DNA from: Nocardia testacea NBRC 100365 | GTDB taxonomy: Bacteria; Actinomycetota; Actinomycetes; Mycobacteriales; Mycobacteriaceae | Assembly: GCF_000308775.1 (NCBI RefSeq) | Contig: NZ_BAGJ01000262.1 | Span: 1 to 47,571, forward strand | Direction: 5' to 3' | DNA length: 47,571 nt | Shown here: piece after piece, positions 1 to 8,821 of the stretch | Layout: the number at the start of each line of letters is the position of its first letter | Numbering within the stretch: position 1 is the stretch's first letter | Notes under the pieces: generated by a model | Database searches by the model: none | The model's input: only the letters and a program-made list of their open reading frames with translations | What the model was told of the DNA's origin: nothing | Program-made: the position numbers and the translations under genes

Positions 1-254
1 GCCGCCGCACCGGGCGCCGGTGCGGTCGTGGGAGCCGAGGCGGGAGCCGGCGCGGAATTGCTTGCCGGAGGCGGGGTGGCGTTCGGGGGCGGCGAAACGG
101 GCGGCGGCGCGGGCGCCGCCGGCACCGAGCCGTTCTTTCCGCCACCCCCGTTTCGACGCTCACCGGGCTTGGCCGGCTGAGCGTCTCCGCCGTCGCGTTC
201 CTCCCCTACGACCTCGATCTCGAACGGATACGGACCGATTTCCGCGCTGGTCAC
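1..254 (-). CDS. Proline/alanine-rich protein, N-terminal part (cut by window edge)
   Basis: Reading frame open from a GTG at 254 to the window edge. The GTG overlaps the TGA of the upstream gene (GTGA), so the two are translationally coupled. The first ~25 residues are mixed and acidic, followed by a Gly stretch and a long Pro/Ala/Thr-rich segment. It is the last visible gene of a leftward conjugation-like operon. Only about 84 residues are seen and no domain can be named; a membrane-anchored secretion component with a Pro-rich linker would fit the context but is inference. Confidence 0.55.
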   Translation of the reverse strand, partial: MTSAEIGPYPFEIEVVGEERDGGDAQPAKPGERRNGGGGKNGSVPAAPAPPPVSPPPNATPPPASNSAPAPASAPTTAPAPGAA

Positions 255-1081
255 CCGGCATCCCCCAATACCCGTTTGATCTGTATCTCGGCGTCCTCAG
301 GGATCCTCAGACGAACGAACTTCCCGCTGTCCACCGTCACCAGTTCTCCCGGCCCGAGCGCGACGCCGACCCGGGTCGCACGGCGGTCGACGTACTCCCA
401 GAACACCAGGTCACCGGGCGATGTCGCTTTCGGGTCGACCGCTTGCCCGCAGTATCCCTGGTCGCCGACCGTGGCCGGCAGGATCACGGATGTCGCGGCC
501 GCGGTGGGGTCTCCGCAGTTCTCCGTCACGACCGCCGCCGGTGCCCGGGTCGGGGCGCACTGTCCGGTCGATCCGGCGATCGAGGCACTGTAGATCACGT
601 CGCGTGCGTAGTCGGCCATCGTGGCGGTGCCGCCCGCTTCCGGGTAGCGCAGCGCCAGGTCGGCAGCGCACGAGACAGCGGGCCCGGTATTGACCTGCTG
701 CCACGGCTCGTCCTGTATCGGCGCCGTCTTCATAGCCGACGCGCAGGCCAGATCTCGAGCGGTGACGTTCGGATCGTCGGGGTCGAAAGTCAACTCCGCA
801 TAGGGATTCTTCTCCGGCCGCTGCTGCCGATCGACCGATGGCGGAACCGATGCCGCGGTCGTGGTGGCGGTAGCCGCCGTCGACGCGCCTGCCTCCGGCC
901 CCAGCGCGATATCGCACTGCAGGTTGTAATGCTTCTTACCGACCGACATCATCTCCCCCAGTGGGACCCCAACGGCTGTGAGCGCGCCACCACAGCAGCA
1001 GATCAACAGGACGGCGATCACGATGACCAGCCGTATCGGCCCCGTGTAGCCGTCGGAATCCGATCCACCCGCCATCGTCAC
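251..1081 (-). CDS. Membrane-anchored NlpC/P60-like protein of a conjugation-like cluster
   Basis: 276 aa. A hydrophobic segment at residues ~15-40, containing a CCC run, predicts a single N-terminal membrane anchor with the rest outside. A Thr/Ala-rich linker follows. The C-terminal third holds GDLVFWEYV followed by TRVGVALGPGELV, the pattern of the second half of NlpC/P60 peptidoglycan hydrolases, but the usual catalytic His position before VGV is Arg and I see no clear catalytic Cys motif, so it may be non-catalytic. It lies 7 bp downstream of the VirB4-like ATPase gene. In conjugation systems such proteins open or bind the cell wall; that role here is inference. Confidence 0.6.
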   Translation of the reverse strand: MTMAGGSDSDGYTGPIRLVIVIAVLLICCCGGALTAVGVPLGEMMSVGKKHYNLQCDIALGPEAGASTAATATTTAASVPPSVDRQQRPEKNPYAELTFDPDDPNVTARDLACASAMKTAPIQDEPWQQVNTGPAVSCAADLALRYPEAGGTATMADYARDVIYSASIAGSTGQCAPTRAPAAVVTENCGDPTAAATSVILPATVGDQGYCGQAVDPKATSPGDLVFWEYVDRRATRVGVALGPGELVTVDSGKFVRLRIPEDAEIQIKRVLGDAG

Positions 1082-1088
1082 GCCCCGG

Positions 1089-3614
1089 TCACCGCACCGC
1101 CTCCGGCTCTCGCCGCTCGGTCTTCGCGACGACGGTCGGCGTACTGGTGATGGCTTCGGCTCTGTCCGTACGCGCGGGGCCGAGTACCTTGCCGCGCCCG
1201 ATCCGGCTCAACGCATCCCGCATGAACATCTCACCACGGCGCTCTTCGGGTACCTGCCGGCCCGCGCCCACCGGTGGTGAGGTCTCCTCTCGCAGCGCCT
1301 GGAGTAGGAACGGCGCCTCCTCCAGATCGACTCCCAGCCATTCCAGGCTGTTGCGGGCCAGTGTCTCGTCGCGCTGGCGGAAGACGAAGCGATTGGGGAT
1401 CAGATTGTGCGCGGCCCCCTTGAAGTCGGTGGCGGGATCGTGCGACGCGAGTCCGATGGCGGCGAGGTGTTTACGTCCGTCACGGCTGAAATCGGAAGTC
1501 ACCGCGGCACCCACCTGGGTCTGGGTGAAATGGTGCGCCTCGTCACCGACCAGCAGACCGAACCGGCCGTTGTCGGAGAGGAACGCCTCCCGGGCGGTGA
1601 CCCCCACCAATTCGTACAGCGCGGTGCCCAGCCGCTTGGTGAGCGGCAACCGGTTGTACAGATGAGGGGTGGTGAGTTCCTCGGCGGTCGGTAGCGCGAG
1701 CCGGTGACTGCGGACCACCGTGGCCGCGGCGTCCAGCCGGATCGGCGCCAGACCGGGATCGAACAGTACCGGAACACGCTCCACGATGGTCCCCAGGCGG
1801 GAGGCGAGGTCGGAGTACTCCTCGAGCGATCCCGGTTCGTCACGCAGCCGGCAGACGACCCGGAACAGGTCCAGCAGGCTGGTGATCTTGTGTTCTTCGA
1901 TCCCACGCGGTGACAGCAGATTGCTGATGACCGCGCCGGTACCCGAGGTCGGGGAGAGGTCCAGCAGCGGCAGTACGGAGTCCAGCGCACGTTCCCCGGC
2001 CACCCGGGGATCGAACAGACGCAGCGGGTCCAGCGATACCGTGGGGTTTGCCAGATCGATGATCACGGCATCGTCGATGGCGGAGGCGAAATGCTCCCAT
2101 TCCCCCACCTGGCTTCGGTCGATGGCGAGGAACTGCCCACCCATATCGTGGACGAGAACGGCCATCAGCTTCAGGAAATACGATTTACCCGAGCCGAGTT
2201 CGCCGGTCACCGCGAATGAAGCGGACAGATCGTGCAGTGCCGCCTCCATGATGCCGAAATGGATCGGCTCGAAATGCCCGGACAGCAGATTGATACCGAT
2301 CACCGGGCCACTGTCGTCACCGATCTGGCTCGTGGTGAAGGGGACGAACCCGGCCCACATATCCGAGGGCACGATATGGGCGAAGTCGTCGAATGCCCGC
2401 CGCGGGGGGCTACCCGGCACGAGCAACGACCAGAGGTCCACCTGCGCGCCCACCGGCGCGGTCATTTCCACCTGGAAACGCTTGTAGCGGCGCCGTAGGG
2501 TGTTCACCGCGTCCATGGTCTCGTCCCGAGAGGGCCCCCCGATGGCGATGACCGTGGTGAACGAGACTTCCGATTCGCCGCCGTTGACCTCGAAATGCTG
2601 GTTGTACTCGCTCAGCATCTGCGCCTTGGACATCAGAGTGTTCTGCGCGAAGGAGATCTCCTGGTCGCGCTGGTCCATCTGCTCGCCGAGCCGCCGCAGG
2701 TTGATCTCGTTGGCCTTCAGTACCTGCTCGGCGGGTTTGGTGGAGATCCGCATCCCCCAGTCGACGGTGACATCGCCGAGACCGTCGATCACGTTCAGGA
2801 ATTCACTGCCCCCGGGGAACATCATGCCCGCGTACGGAAAAGAACGCGGGGTGAGCATCGCCTGATAGGAAGGACGATAACCGGTGTCCGGCTGTACCAC
2901 CTTGATCACCGGCACGAAGGAGGGGCGCAGCCGGCGCTGCGAATCGGCCCGGGCGCCCTCGTCCAATGCCGCGGATTTGAACACCGCCGCGGTCGCGTCG
3001 TCCAGGGCGCCGGCCCGGGTGGGGGCCACCGGATCACCCACCGCGCCGCGGGCCAGATAGTGCTCCCACAGCCACTGGAACATCGCCGCCGGCACCGGCA
3101 CCGGATCGAAGTCGCCACCGATACGGGACAGGATCTCGTTCGCTTCGTTCTCGTAGGCGTCCAGTTCGGCCCGGGAGATGGCGGTCGCATCGATCGTGGT
3201 GGTGCTCCCCCGCCACATCCGCGAGAGCGCGGAGATACCGCTGGTGTTGGCAGTACCCACCGGGATCGAGAGCAGGAAGATCCGCGTCTGCGGGGCGATG
3301 GCGCGGACCCGCTCGTAGGAGGCGAACACCTCGTCGGCGTAGTCGGCGCATTCGTCGAGGTCCACGCCTTCGACCATTTTGCTCAGCACATCGATGGTGT
3401 TCTGCCGGGCCTGGATTCCGAGCAGCAGCGATCCGTTCGGCAGATTGTTGACCAGGGAGTGATGGGCCAATTTGACGTCGAACTTATCGCTGGCCTTACG
3501 CAATCCGTAGCCGAGCGGAGTGATGAAATAGTTCGCTGTGACCAACCCGGTGTGGGTGAATTGCAGATGCCCGCGAATCGCGGCTGTGGGTTGTAGATCC
3601 CGGTTGAACCCCAT
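1089..3614 (-). CDS. VirB4/TraC-like conjugation ATPase
   Basis: 841 aa. Walker A GELGSGKS at about residue 470 and a Walker B-like LLVGDEAHHF at about residue 690, with a long N-terminal domain, match the VirB4/TraC/SCO6880-neighbour family of ATPases that power type IV secretion and pilus or channel assembly at the inner face of the membrane. The ATG at 3614 has a GAGAGGGA ribosome-binding site and overlaps the end of the upstream gene. Neighbours encoding small membrane proteins and a TcpC-like protein support a conjugation-type machine. No relaxase or coupling protein is visible in the window, so whether this is a live element or a conserved chromosomal secretion cluster is open. Confidence 0.8.
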   Translation of the reverse strand: MGFNRDLQPTAAIRGHLQFTHTGLVTANYFITPLGYGLRKASDKFDVKLAHHSLVNNLPNGSLLLGIQARQNTIDVLSKMVEGVDLDECADYADEVFASYERVRAIAPQTRIFLLSIPVGTANTSGISALSRMWRGSTTTIDATAISRAELDAYENEANEILSRIGGDFDPVPVPAAMFQWLWEHYLARGAVGDPVAPTRAGALDDATAAVFKSAALDEGARADSQRRLRPSFVPVIKVVQPDTGYRPSYQAMLTPRSFPYAGMMFPGGSEFLNVIDGLGDVTVDWGMRISTKPAEQVLKANEINLRRLGEQMDQRDQEISFAQNTLMSKAQMLSEYNQHFEVNGGESEVSFTTVIAIGGPSRDETMDAVNTLRRRYKRFQVEMTAPVGAQVDLWSLLVPGSPPRRAFDDFAHIVPSDMWAGFVPFTTSQIGDDSGPVIGINLLSGHFEPIHFGIMEAALHDLSASFAVTGELGSGKSYFLKLMAVLVHDMGGQFLAIDRSQVGEWEHFASAIDDAVIIDLANPTVSLDPLRLFDPRVAGERALDSVLPLLDLSPTSGTGAVISNLLSPRGIEEHKITSLLDLFRVVCRLRDEPGSLEEYSDLASRLGTIVERVPVLFDPGLAPIRLDAAATVVRSHRLALPTAEELTTPHLYNRLPLTKRLGTALYELVGVTAREAFLSDNGRFGLLVGDEAHHFTQTQVGAAVTSDFSRDGRKHLAAIGLASHDPATDFKGAAHNLIPNRFVFRQRDETLARNSLEWLGVDLEEAPFLLQALREETSPPVGAGRQVPEERRGEMFMRDALSRIGRGKVLGPARTDRAEAITSTPTVVAKTERREPEAVR

Positions 3615-4210
3615 CAGCGTCCCTCTCCGCTCTTCGGTCGCCCCCCGTTACCACCTATCATCGTCCGCCAATTCGAGGGCGTACCGGACGCGGCGGCTGG
3701 TTCGATCACCTCCACCGGCCGCAGGAATCGGTTCGTCCCCAGCATTTCCAGGATCTGACCGCCGCGGGCGGCGTCCCGCTTGCCACGTTCCCGCGCCGAT
3801 ACCGGAATGGTCGGCTCGTGCGGCAGGATCGCCACCACGGTCTCCTCGACGAACATGGTGATCCGCGCGGACTCCGGAGTGACCGGCATACCGGAGGCGA
3901 GCGCGGGTTTCGGGTAGAGGATCAGCCGGCCGAACCATACGACCCGGGACAACAGTCGCACCCCGGTGTAAGGGATCAGGCCCAGCCCGAATCCGATCAC
4001 TACGGTCAGCGCCACACCGACCAGGAAGGTGATCGCCGGATTCACCGGCAGGGTCATCGCGCCGAGGCCCGTGAGAATCAACCCCACGGCCACACCCGCC
4101 ACCTGCGGCAGGGTGTAGGGCCCGAACGGCAACTTCTGGCCGTTCTGGGCCTTGCCGATCATGGTGGGGACACGTTTTACCGGCGTGAAGACCTTGATCA
4201 CCTGGGTCAC
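3614..4210 (-). CDS. Two-TM conjugation protein (PrgI/TcpE/VirB3-like)
   Basis: 198 aa with a GTG start overlapping the upstream stop codon (GTGA). Two adjacent membrane segments, about residues 35-55 and 60-85, are followed by a cytoplasmic tail ending in a Gly/Lys-rich stretch. Size, topology and position immediately upstream of a VirB4-like ATPase fit the PrgI/TcpE/VirB3 class of small inner-membrane partners that dock the ATPase. The exact family cannot be assigned by eye. Same operon as the flanking genes. Confidence 0.6.
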   Translation of the reverse strand: MTQVIKVFTPVKRVPTMIGKAQNGQKLPFGPYTLPQVAGVAVGLILTGLGAMTLPVNPAITFLVGVALTVVIGFGLGLIPYTGVRLLSRVVWFGRLILYPKPALASGMPVTPESARITMFVEETVVAILPHEPTIPVSARERGKRDAARGGQILEMLGTNRFLRPVEVIEPAAASGTPSNWRTMIGGNGGRPKSGEGR

Positions 4211-4467
4211 CTATAACCGCCCACAGGGTGGTCCGGCACGATCATGTTGGCGTCACCGCGCGCGTAGTTCACCAGGGTCGGCAGCATCCAGAACAACACG
4301 GCGGCCAGGATCGCCGAACCGGCGACCCCGAGGATCTTCGCGGGGGACAGTTTGGATTTCGCGGCCTCGGAGATCATCACGCCCATCGAGACGATGGTGA
4401 TCAGGATCAGGCCCGCCCAGCGGACGAAGACGAGAATTCCGTACAGGATATTGGATATGTTGCCCAT
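4207..4467 (-). CDS. Small two-TM protein, VirB2/TcpB-like
   Basis: 86 aa. Two hydrophobic helices (residues ~5-30 and ~44-65) separated by a short basic loop, then a short polar tail. This is the usual shape of pilin-like or channel subunits placed before PrgI/VirB4 genes in actinobacterial and Gram-positive conjugation clusters. Its stop overlaps the start of the next gene. Function is inferred from size, topology and neighbours only. Confidence 0.55.
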   Translation of the reverse strand: MGNISNILYGILVFVRWAGLILITIVSMGVMISEAAKSKLSPAKILGVAGSAILAAVLFWMLPTLVNYARGDANMIVPDHPVGGYR

Positions 4468-4484
4468 GTTTTCGTCGCCTCACG

Positions 4485-5534
4485 TCAGTTCTGGGTGGCC
4501 CGTGGAATCTCAACGGTCGTGGTGGGTGCCCCGGTGGCGGGACCCGGTGCCGGACCGGCTTTCTCCCCCTGGTTCACGACAGCGGTGAGCGGTTCTTTCA
4601 AGGCCGGCAGCGTCTCGATGACCCGTACCTGCCACTGCCCGTCACCGCGCGTCATCGTCAGCGGATAGGCGAGCGCCGGCGCGGCGCCGGACTGCCCTTC
4701 GGGAGTCACGGTCGCCAGCACTCGCGCGGTGTCCCCGGCGGCCCCGCAGGTGGTGTCCTCGGCGGTGACGGCCACAGTGGACAGCTCGGTGAACGGCGCC
4801 GGGCGCAAGGCCGCGATCCCGGAGTCGACGCTCACATATCGCGCGACGTCTCCCGAGCCGGTGAGGTAGGCGGTGAGGAATCCGGTGACGACCTGCGCGA
4901 ACGGAGTTTCCTCACCGCACGGCGCCGAATAGGCCTGGGCCAGATCGGCTCCGACACCCGGCGGCTGCACCGCGGCGGGCAGGGTGAGCGCCCGGAGGTT
5001 CCCCTCCGATATCGAGACCGGCACGCGATAATACTGCCGAGCGCTGTCGGATTGGTTGCGTCCCACATGGACCGATACGGTTACCGACCAGACCTCCACC
5101 GTCCCGGCGGACAGGGTCCGGCTGGTGTAGACGATGATCGGGTCGCGCACCTGTTGACCGGTTTTGGGTAGCGATAGCTGCTGGGACCCGCCGACGTACC
5201 GTGACAGCGCTTCCTGCTGTCCGGTCCCGGCACTCAGATAGGCGACCACGAAATCTTCGGCGAAGGACCCGGCCAGGCGGTCGTGACCGGCAATGGTGAC
5301 CATGGCGTCGTCGCCGGGAGGTTCGGGGTCGGCGGCGAAGAAATCGTAGACGGCGTGGCCACCGCCCAGCACGGCGAGCACCGCGAGGACGATCACGACG
5401 ATATTGTCGCGGCGCCTGCGCGCGGCCATCTGGCGAAGCAGCGCTTCGCCAGAATCTGCACGTCCGGCCACCCCAGTCCTCACTCTCGAAATGGTAGAGA
5501 GCAGCCGGGCCACCGACCGGGGATCCCTTCCCAC
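4485..5534 (-). CDS. TcpC-like conjugal transfer protein
   Basis: 349 aa, starting with GTG; an internal start near the basic run before the membrane helix is possible. A basic segment precedes one TM helix at about residues 48-68, followed by two extracytoplasmic domains of about 120 residues each, the pattern of TcpC (bitopic protein with two NTF2-like domains, VirB8-like) of Gram-positive conjugative elements. The C-terminus is Pro/Thr-rich. It stands first of the small-membrane/ATPase run, so it likely forms the channel scaffold. Confidence 0.7.
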   Translation of the reverse strand: MGRDPRSVARLLSTISRVRTGVAGRADSGEALLRQMAARRRRDNIVVIVLAVLAVLGGGHAVYDFFAADPEPPGDDAMVTIAGHDRLAGSFAEDFVVAYLSAGTGQQEALSRYVGGSQQLSLPKTGQQVRDPIIVYTSRTLSAGTVEVWSVTVSVHVGRNQSDSARQYYRVPVSISEGNLRALTLPAAVQPPGVGADLAQAYSAPCGEETPFAQVVTGFLTAYLTGSGDVARYVSVDSGIAALRPAPFTELSTVAVTAEDTTCGAAGDTARVLATVTPEGQSGAAPALAYPLTMTRGDGQWQVRVIETLPALKEPLTAVVNQGEKAGPAPGPATGAPTTTVEIPRATQN

Positions 5535-5573
5535 ATCTGGGGACTCGAGGGGTCGGACACGGGCCCGTGATAC

Positions 5574-6704
5574 TCAGGACATCGCGTTGTGCCGCAACCG
5601 GCCGGCCAGCCGATATCGGAGTTGGTCGTCGTATCCGATCGGCGTTCCCGGTGCGGCCAGATCCGTCGGTTCCGGTTCCACCATGGGGATATCGTCGGCA
5701 ACCCGTACGAGCTGAGCGATGGCCAGCTCTCGATTGGAGAACCCGGGGTACGGATACAGCAACAGGGAGGTCGGCGTGTAGCCGCCGGCGTAGTTGAGCG
5801 CCCGCAGCGTGACTCCGGCACTGTCGCCACCGTTCACCCGGGAGCCCAGCTCCATCAGCCGGACCCGATCGTCGGGGTGGAAGACATCGACCGGCCGGAA
5901 CAGGTAGTCCCAGCGGACCCAGGGCGCGGGATCGGTCAGCCAATGGGAAATGCTGGCGTGCGCCAGCTGAACCACCGCCAGGTGGTTTCCCGCTCGCCGG
6001 TGCGCCTCCCGCAGCCCGACGCTTTCCAGGGTCGGCCAGATCGCCGGGTCGCGGTCGGAGGTGATGTCCTCTATGAGCCACCAGGCACCGCGCATGTATT
6101 CGTCGTTGCGCGCCCGCATCGTGATCCGCCACCGGGTGGCGCGGCCCGCACTACGCAGCACGGAGACCTCGAATTGCAGCTTGTCTCCGGCAACGGGCCG
6201 GTAGAGGAGATCGAGTACTTCGGCGTGCCGATCGAAGGCCGAGATCCGGTGGAAGAACTCCGCGATGGACATTCGCGGCACGTATTCCTCGGGGGCGATC
6301 CCCGAGAGGGCGGTGATTCCGCTCGGCTGCGCCAGTGTCTGACTGTCCAGGTCCCAGATCACTCCGACCGCGCCGGGCAATGGGGGGACCGGGGCGTTCT
6401 GCGGTCCGGCCCACCAGCGAACAGCATGCACCTCTCCCCCGGGCCCGAAGACCGGGCGCACGATCAGCCGATGCGGTCCCGAGCGGGTGGACACCGCTTT
6501 GTCCACCTCGACCGAGCCTTCGAGGCACGCGCGGAGAGCTTCGGTGATATCACGCGTGCTCAGCCCGTCGTACAGAGCCGGCGTGCGAGAGAGCTGCCGC
6601 TGCAGTACTCGTCGCCAGTCGGCGAACTCCCGGGCGGTATCCCCGACCGACGCGACCGAGAACCCTTCCGGCGCCAAAGTTTCGACCGTCACCCAGGGGA
6701 TCAC
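5574..6704 (-). CDS. PAS-like sensory/regulatory protein (DUF5593-type, tentative)
   Basis: 376 aa. No membrane segment. Sequence features such as VIWDLDSQTL, RWRITMRARND and WWLIEDITSDRD resemble PAS-fold repeats; similar proteins in mycobacteria and nocardiae are labelled DUF5593 or PAS/GAF-like, which I recall rather than can verify. GTG start at 6704 is preceded by AGAGGG. It is the first gene downstream of a well-formed promoter (6777-6805) whose spacer is a palindrome, so transcription is probably repressor-controlled. Whether it belongs with the secretion genes downstream is unclear; the gap to the TcpC-like gene is only 39 bp. Confidence 0.6.
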   Translation of the reverse strand: MIPWVTVETLAPEGFSVASVGDTAREFADWRRVLQRQLSRTPALYDGLSTRDITEALRACLEGSVEVDKAVSTRSGPHRLIVRPVFGPGGEVHAVRWWAGPQNAPVPPLPGAVGVIWDLDSQTLAQPSGITALSGIAPEEYVPRMSIAEFFHRISAFDRHAEVLDLLYRPVAGDKLQFEVSVLRSAGRATRWRITMRARNDEYMRGAWWLIEDITSDRDPAIWPTLESVGLREAHRRAGNHLAVVQLAHASISHWLTDPAPWVRWDYLFRPVDVFHPDDRVRLMELGSRVNGGDSAGVTLRALNYAGGYTPTSLLLYPYPGFSNRELAIAQLVRVADDIPMVEPEPTDLAAPGTPIGYDDQLRYRLAGRLRHNAMS

Positions 6705-6776
6705 TGCGCCCTCTCATCGCGTGCGTCCTACTGTTGCGCGGTGGGTGCCTCAAACGAGACAACGGCCGCAAGAGAT

Positions 6777-6805
6777 AATGTACCGTTGCGCAGCGGTACG
6801 TTCAA
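6777..6805 (-). promoter_or_regulatory. Leftward promoter with 20-bp palindromic operator in the spacer
   Basis: Minus strand TTGAAC, exactly 17 bp, then TACATT. The spacer and part of the -10 form GTACCGTTGCGCAGCGGTAC (6780-6799), an inverted repeat with one mismatched pair, typical in size of a TetR-type operator. It lies 73 bp upstream of the PAS-like gene. The rest of the 434-bp gap 6705-7138 is GC-rich and shows no credible gene. Confidence 0.6.
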
Positions 6806-7138
6806 TAGTGGACCTTGGGTCGGCACCTAGAGCGCGTCTCGCAACCGGATCCGTCCGCAAGCCCTATTGACCGGGCATCCCGCTCGCCCACTGGGGAATT
6901 CTACGGAAACCCTTGGCAACACGAGCGATTCGGACCGCGTAGGCAGCACCGGCACCGGCTACCGCCCGGTTCGAAACCGCGTACGGCACCCCGCCGGAGA
7001 AAGCAGCTAATCATCGGCAATCCGCCGCCACCGGCCCCGGCCGCGGCTCGGCGGTTCCGCGGCCGCCACCGCACGGACCTCGTATCGCGGTGTCCCGAAC
7101 GAGCCGGTCGCGCCGAGTCCGTTTTCCGAGAAAGGTTT

Positions 7139-8032
7139 TCACTCACTCTGAGAGGTCAGGGCGATAACGCCCGCGCCGGCCAGCAGGCCGAGATCCTCCA
7201 GCTCGGACGCGACCGCTCGCAATCCGGTGAGGAACGGTAGCCGCGCGTGCATCGCGACGGCATTGTGCAGCGGTTTCCACAGCGCCGATCCGGGCGTGGC
7301 GATCGGCCCGCCGATCACCACCCGGTCGATATCGAGCAGAGGCGCTACCGAGGCTATCGCCCGGCCCAGCGCCGTACCGGCCCGTTCGAGCGCCTTGACC
7401 GCGGTCCGGTCGGCCGCCTGCGCGTCGGCCGCCAGAGCCTCCAGCGAATCGCCGCCCCAGCCCTGCTCACGCGCCCATTTGATCAGCGCCGCACCACCGG
7501 CCACCGATTCCAGACATCCGCGTCCCCCGCATACGCAGCGGTCGTCGTAGCCGGGCACCAGCACATGGCCGACCTGGCCGGCGTTGCCGGTACGCCCGAC
7601 CACCACGAAGCCGCCGACCATGACTCCGCCGACGATCGTGTCCGAGACATACATCGCCAGCGAGTCCATGATCTCCTGCGTGGCGCCGAAATGCCGTTCG
7701 GCCAGCGCCAGGCATACTCCATCGAGGGCCATCGCGACGGTCGCGGCCGGAAACAGCTTCTGTACCGATTCCACGAGCGGAAACCCGGATTGCCATTCCC
7801 GCACCTGATCCGGCGCCACCACTCCGGAGGCCATATCGATCGGCCCGCTCGAGGCGATACCGACCGCGGTGACATCGCGCCCGGCGGCGATCTTCAGCAA
7901 CAGCTCCCGAACTCGATCCCACGCCCCGACACGAGGGACCGGGATCCGTTCGACCCGGTCGGCCCCGACGTCGTCGGCGATCTCGATCGCGGCGAACCGG
8001 GTCGGACCGATCTCCAACGCCAGGATTGTCAT
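7139..8032 (-). CDS. ROK-family protein (sugar kinase-like)
   Basis: 297 aa. The ROK zinc-binding signature appears as CVCGGRGCLE near residue 167, with the two-domain actin-like fold suggested by an N-terminal ALEIGPT phosphate-loop motif and a C-terminal IDRVVIGGPI motif. The catalytic Asp region (VAMALDGVCLALAE) keeps Asp but lacks the usual preceding Asn, and the usual Glu before GH is Gln (NAGQVGHV). These changes leave activity uncertain: it could be a glucokinase or N-acetylhexosamine kinase, or a sensor. There is no DNA-binding domain, so it is not a ROK repressor. Confidence 0.8.
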   Translation of the reverse strand: MTILALEIGPTRFAAIEIADDVGADRVERIPVPRVGAWDRVRELLLKIAAGRDVTAVGIASSGPIDMASGVVAPDQVREWQSGFPLVESVQKLFPAATVAMALDGVCLALAERHFGATQEIMDSLAMYVSDTIVGGVMVGGFVVVGRTGNAGQVGHVLVPGYDDRCVCGGRGCLESVAGGAALIKWAREQGWGGDSLEALAADAQAADRTAVKALERAGTALGRAIASVAPLLDIDRVVIGGPIATPGSALWKPLHNAVAMHARLPFLTGLRAVASELEDLGLLAGAGVIALTSQSE

Positions 8033-8077
8033 CTACGCACCACCCGAGCTAGATCCGTGCTTGCCCCCGGAGCATAG

Positions 8078-8551
8078 TCAGACCGCCGCCGACTCCGTCG
8101 GCCGCAGTGGGCGACCCAGCACGATATGCCGCTTCGGGGCACCGGCGACCGCCGTGCCGTGGGTGGGACGCGGGCCGTTGCGGATTATGCGCATCGGGCG
8201 CTTGTGGTCGATGGGCACGGTCCGGTGGCGATCGAGGTTCTCGATGACATTGCCCGAGTTGTCGTAGGCGACACCCGCCCAGATCATGGCTCGCGGTGCA
8301 TCGCCCCGCTCGATGAGGGTCTGCGCCAACCGGCTGCACTGCACGAACAGCGGGCACCCATAGCAGATGCGCACTGCCGAATGCCATGCTTCCGGCGTCC
8401 CGGAGTCGAGGTCCCAGCTGTCGGGCACCTCGGCGCACGGGGGCCGCTGTGCCGATTTCGCGGGCGCCGGCAGCGGCGTCGCGGGAAGCCGGGAAGAAGT
8501 GGTGGAGCGAGGTGTGACCACGCTCAAGGAACGAACTCGCGTTGTGCTCAT
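8078..8551 (-). CDS. WhiB-like iron-sulfur transcription regulator
   Basis: 157 aa from the ATG at 8551, chosen over a GTG 27 bp upstream because GGAGACGG precedes it. Cys in PPCAEV plus CYGCPLFVQC gives the four-cysteine C-Xn-CxxC-x5-C cluster ligand set of WhiB proteins, followed by a degenerate W-G turn (IWAGVAY). The tail is basic. WhiB proteins bind a [4Fe-4S] cluster and partner with sigma factor region 4. The target is unknown. Confidence 0.7.
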   Translation of the reverse strand: MSTTRVRSLSVVTPRSTTSSRLPATPLPAPAKSAQRPPCAEVPDSWDLDSGTPEAWHSAVRICYGCPLFVQCSRLAQTLIERGDAPRAMIWAGVAYDNSGNVIENLDRHRTVPIDHKRPMRIIRNGPRPTHGTAVAGAPKRHIVLGRPLRPTESAAV

Positions 8552-8710
8552 AACCGTCTCCGGAACTGCCGAGGGCACGCCGGGGGAAACCGATCGTGTC
8601 CCGTTGGTCGGGCGGAACGTCAGGGCTGCTCAACAGTCCCCGGAAACCAGCTGGTGTCAGCTGTATCACGCACGTTAGAGCACGGAAGGCGCTTCAGGCA
8701 AGGTCTCGTG

Positions 8711-8724
8711 CCGTTAGGTAACGG
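8711..8724. promoter_or_regulatory. Short perfect inverted repeat between divergent regulator genes
   Basis: CCGTTAGGTAACGG, 6-bp arms around GG, in the 270-bp region between the divergent WhiB-like and MerR-like genes; GTTACGG recurs at 8776. It could be an operator for either regulator. No other gene is seen in this gap. Confidence 0.35.
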
Positions 8725-8821
8725 GACGTTGACGTGTTTTTCACATCTTTTAGCCGCTGCTCAGCGGTTCGTTTGGTTACGGACCGTTTATCTACGGGCC
8801 CGATTATGGTTTCCTATAGGT

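Noticed and set aside
2595..3596. 333-aa rightward ORF
   Set aside because: Antisense shadow of the VirB4-like gene, His/Arg/Gly-rich and without a start signal.
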